Below are positions 62,483 to 64,000 of a stretch of DNA of 64,000 nucleotides, piece by piece. How positions within the stretch are numbered: position 1 is the first letter of the stretch; each line of letters begins with the position of its first letter. The stretch covers positions 2,771,001 through 2,835,000 of the forward strand of contig NZ_JAJDFY010000001.1 of NCBI RefSeq assembly GCF_024704365.1, given 5' to 3'. Origin of the DNA: Thermomonas sp. S9 (lineage in GTDB: Bacteria > Pseudomonadota > Gammaproteobacteria > Xanthomonadales > Xanthomonadaceae). The notes under the pieces were generated by a model. The model was not told the DNA's origin. It did not search any database and worked only from the letters and a program-made list of their open reading frames with translations. The position numbers and the translations under genes were made by a program.

Positions 62483-62979
62483 GGTGCGGCCTCCTCGCCC
62501 AGGCACAGGCGCATCTCGGCGGCGCGGCGCGCCTCCAGCCCCGGCAGCCGGCGCCCGCCGGCATAGACCCAGCGCCCGATCTGGCGGCAGGCGCCGGCGT
62601 AGTCGGGCGGCGTCTGGTGCAGCAAACGCACGATGTTGCTGCTGCAAATGCGGTTTGCGCCCACGTTGTAGGCCAGGCTCACGTAGGCATCCCACTCGTG
62701 CTGGGCGAGCGGTACCGGGCCGATGCACTGCCGCAGCGCCGCCTCGGTGCGCCCGACATGCGCGCCCAGGGTGATCAGGGCGCGCACCGGCGGCAGGCGG
62801 TCGCCCAGCTGCACCGGAGTGGCGCCATCCGCATGCACGGTGGAGCCGAATCCAGCGGTGGGGATGCCCACCGGATCGCGATAGGCGGCCTCACGATAGC
62901 CCTCGTGTACCGCCACGCCGATCAGCGCGGCGGCGGACAGTGTGAGGAACGCCGGCAGCAGGCGTGGGCGGAGCGACAT
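62479..62979 (-). CDS. Phage lysozyme (GH24-type SAR endolysin)
   Basis: 166 residues. N-terminal signal-anchor-release segment (LLPAFLTLSAAALIGVAVHE) directly followed by the catalytic region HEGYREAAYRDPVGIPTAGFG with the Glu and the downstream Asp/Thr of the E-D-T triad, then QHEWDAYVSLAYNVGANRIC. Degrades murein at lysis. First gene of the late operon, 30 bases after the palindromic element. Confidence 0.9.
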   Translation of the reverse strand: MSLRPRLLPAFLTLSAAALIGVAVHEGYREAAYRDPVGIPTAGFGSTVHADGATPVQLGDRLPPVRALITLGAHVGRTEAALRQCIGPVPLAQHEWDAYVSLAYNVGANRICSSNIVRLLHQTPPDYAGACRQIGRWVYAGGRRLPGLEARRAAEMRLCLGEEAAP

Positions 62980-63008
62980 GCCGCAAGCGTGGTGCGCTGC
63001 GGCGCGCG

Positions 63009-63030
63009 GCAACAGGCCGACCCGGGTCGG
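63009..63030 (-). promoter_or_regulatory. 22-bp palindromic late-promoter element before the lysozyme gene (Plys position)
   Basis: Identical in all 22 bases to 54650-54671, directly after a terminator and 30 bases before the lysozyme ATG. Candidate binding site of the Mor/C-type activator encoded immediately upstream at 63100-63465. Confidence 0.7.
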
Positions 63031-63039
63031 GCACGCACG

Positions 63040-63063
63040 AAAAACCCCGGCGCATGGCCGGGG
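63040..63063 (-). terminator. Rho-independent terminator after mor
   Basis: CCCCGGC/GCCGGGG, 7-bp stem with 5-base loop, followed on the minus strand by TTTTT. It isolates the early/middle transcript from the lysis operon. Confidence 0.85.
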
Positions 63064-63099
63064 TGTCATCGTCTCATCCAGGCGCCCTGGGCGTCCTGG

Positions 63100-63465
63100 T
63101 CATGGCGCGTCTGGCGCGCCGCCGCTCAGCAGGCGCTGCACCTGGCGCACGTGCACATGCAGCGCCCGCGCGATCTGCGGCACCGACTGCCCGGCGGCGC
63201 GCAGGGCGTGGATGCGGGCGGCCAGCCGCTGGCGCATGAACTGCCGCCCCATCGGGATCACGATTCGGCAGCCGGCGTACAGCTGCACCAGGGTGCGTGC
63301 GGCCAGATCGCCAGCGGTCTCGGCCAGCTCGCGGCAGACCGCGCTGCGGTCGGGGTCGTACTGGCGCGGCAGATAGACGGACAGCCCGCCCATCTGCCGC
63401 ACCAGCCGCTCCACCTGGTCGGCGCTGACCCCGGCGGCGAGCAGGTCCTCGATGACCTGGCTCAT
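63100..63465 (-). CDS. Mor/C-family transcription activator
   Basis: 121 residues. Dimerisation domain (SQVIEDLLAAGVSADQVERL, LSVYLPRQYDPDRSAVCREL) and C-terminal helix-turn-helix (LRAAGQSVPQIARALHVHVR). The family (Mu Mor and C) binds palindromes and turns on middle and late promoters. As the only such gene in view it is the best candidate regulator of the two 22-bp elements. Start overlaps the gemA stop (ATGA). Confidence 0.9.
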   Translation of the reverse strand: MSQVIEDLLAAGVSADQVERLVRQMGGLSVYLPRQYDPDRSAVCRELAETAGDLAARTLVQLYAGCRIVIPMGRQFMRQRLAARIHALRAAGQSVPQIARALHVHVRQVQRLLSGGAPDAP

Positions 63466-63887
63466 GCGGCACCGCCTGCCGGGCGCGGCCTGCGCTTGGC
63501 ATCGTAGGCGAGCGCGGCGATCAGCGCCCGCAGCTGGCGCGGGGCGTGCCACTCCAGGCGCGCCGGGCTGAGCGCGCCGAACATCTTGCGGCTGATCCCC
63601 AGCGGATAGGCCGGATGCGGATAGCCGGCGGCGGCGCAGTCGCGCTCGATCCGCCACAGCAGGCGCGCGCGGTCGTCGGCGTGGCGCGGCGGCTGCGCCG
63701 GCTTGCCGGCCAGCCGGCGCAGCTCGGCCAGCACGTCGCGCAGCTGGCGGTCGGACATCGCCGCGCAGCTGGCATGCCCGCCGACCCGCTGCTGCAGGGC
63801 GCGGCGGGTGTCCTCGTCCAGGCCCAGCGCCTTGGCCTCGGCGTGGATGGCGGCCAGCAGGCGGCGGCGGTCAGGGCGCACTGGCAT
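63462..63887 (-). CDS. gemA: GemA-family regulatory protein (Mu gp16, DUF1018)
   Basis: 141 residues. RRRLLAAIHAEAKALGLDED, LRDVLAELRRLAGKPAQPP and the C-terminal IERDCAAAGYPHPAYPLGIS are characteristic of GemA, which in Mu modulates host gene expression and DNA topology. Strong Shine-Dalgarno (AGGAGGGGG) before ATG 63887. Next gene is mor, as in Mu. Confidence 0.88.
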   Translation of the reverse strand: MPVRPDRRRLLAAIHAEAKALGLDEDTRRALQQRVGGHASCAAMSDRQLRDVLAELRRLAGKPAQPPRHADDRARLLWRIERDCAAAGYPHPAYPLGISRKMFGALSPARLEWHAPRQLRALIAALAYDAKRRPRPAGGAA

Positions 63888-63999
63888 CGTCCCCCTCCTG
63901 CGCATCCGCGCGCCAGGTGTCCTTCCAGCACGCGCGCGAGCGCGCGCGCCAGGCGGATGCGGCACGATGGACCGCCCGGCGACTGCTCCCAGCACTCAT
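63871..63999 (-). CDS. Small phage open reading frame before gemA
   Basis: 42 residues (MSAGSSRRAVHRAASAWRA then RSRACWKDTWRADAQEGDD), basic, overlapping the gemA start by 17 bases and reaching the window edge. Small genes commonly precede gemA in Mu-like phages; this one may continue upstream in a longer frame. Function unknown. Confidence 0.35.
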   Translation of the reverse strand: MSAGSSRRAVHRAASAWRARSRACWKDTWRADAQEGDDASAP

Positions 64000-64000
64000 C

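Larger units (their letters stand above)
37907..64000 (-). mobile_element. Mu-like transposable prophage with siphovirus-type tail, right part
   Basis: Gene content is diagnostic: GemA, Mor, DUF3486 small terminase, Mu gp28-type terminase, DUF935 portal, gp30/F head protein, gpG, I protease, gpT-type major head protein, DUF1320, then a sheathless tail module (tail tube, tape measure, tip proteins). This combination is seen in B3/D3112-type phages. Genes run on the minus strand toward a right end at about 37.91 kb, marked by TGATTGTAATTGCG and two tandem repeats. The left end with repressor and transposase is outside the window. Structural genes look complete apart from scattered single-base breaks that also affect host genes. 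Confidence 0.93.

Overview
The window is a high-GC stretch of a gammaproteobacterial chromosome, most likely from the Xanthomonadaceae/Lysobacteraceae. The evidence is the gene neighbourhood (pilMNOPQ beside a class A penicillin-binding protein, sucCD beside pilSR, pilBCD followed by coaE, mutT and secA), a type B L31 ribosomal protein, and the protein sequences themselves. No rRNA gene and no ordinary tRNA gene is present.

Layout. 1-3583 (minus): pilQ (partial), pilP, pilO, pilN, pilM. 3826-7106 (plus): ponA/mrcA and a conserved hypothetical gene. 7201-12198 (minus): gltA, rpmE2, a nucleoside hydrolase, sucD, sucC. 12331-15435 (plus): the pilS-pilR two-component system. 15442-15587: five consecutive hairpins. 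15909-16757: two tandem type IV pilin genes, each with a sigma-54 promoter that PilR would be expected to drive. 16828-28485 (plus): a surface-glycan cluster (two GtrA-like proteins, an FAD oxidoreductase, glycosyltransferases, two methyltransferases, two large paralogous membrane proteins) lying between the pilins and pilB. 28594-33123: pilB, pilC, pilD, coaE. 33147-37403 (minus): mutT, secA, an M23 peptidase. 37410-37841 (plus): a DUF721 gene.

From about 37.9 kb to the right edge lies a Mu-like transposable prophage with a siphovirus-type (sheathless) tail, of the B3/D3112 general kind. Its right end is at about 37.9 kb and nearly all genes run on the minus strand. In transcription order from the right edge: gemA, mor, lysozyme, Rz/Rz1, DUF2730-like, winged-helix protein, small terminase, a Dam-type methylase, large terminase, portal, zinc-ribbon protein, head morphogenesis protein, gpG, protease/scaffold, major head, head-tail genes, tail tube, a repeat-rich Asp-box protein, tail chaperone-like genes, tape measure, tail tip proteins and DUF2793. 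The repressor/transposase end lies beyond the window.

Notable prophage signals: an identical 22-bp palindromic element at identical spacing upstream of the lysozyme and protease genes, the positions of the Mu late promoters Plys and PI; two tandem 18-bp sites with 22-bp period at the right end, resembling transposase-binding sites; a plus-strand tRNA-like gene with its own promoter between the head genes; and a plus-strand membrane-protein gene opposite the tail operon.

Caution: about 25 single-base indels or stops interrupt otherwise well-conserved genes in both host and prophage, including gltA, coaE and pilR, often in G/C runs. Most are probably assembly errors, so interrupted genes are given as single full-length features with the break noted.
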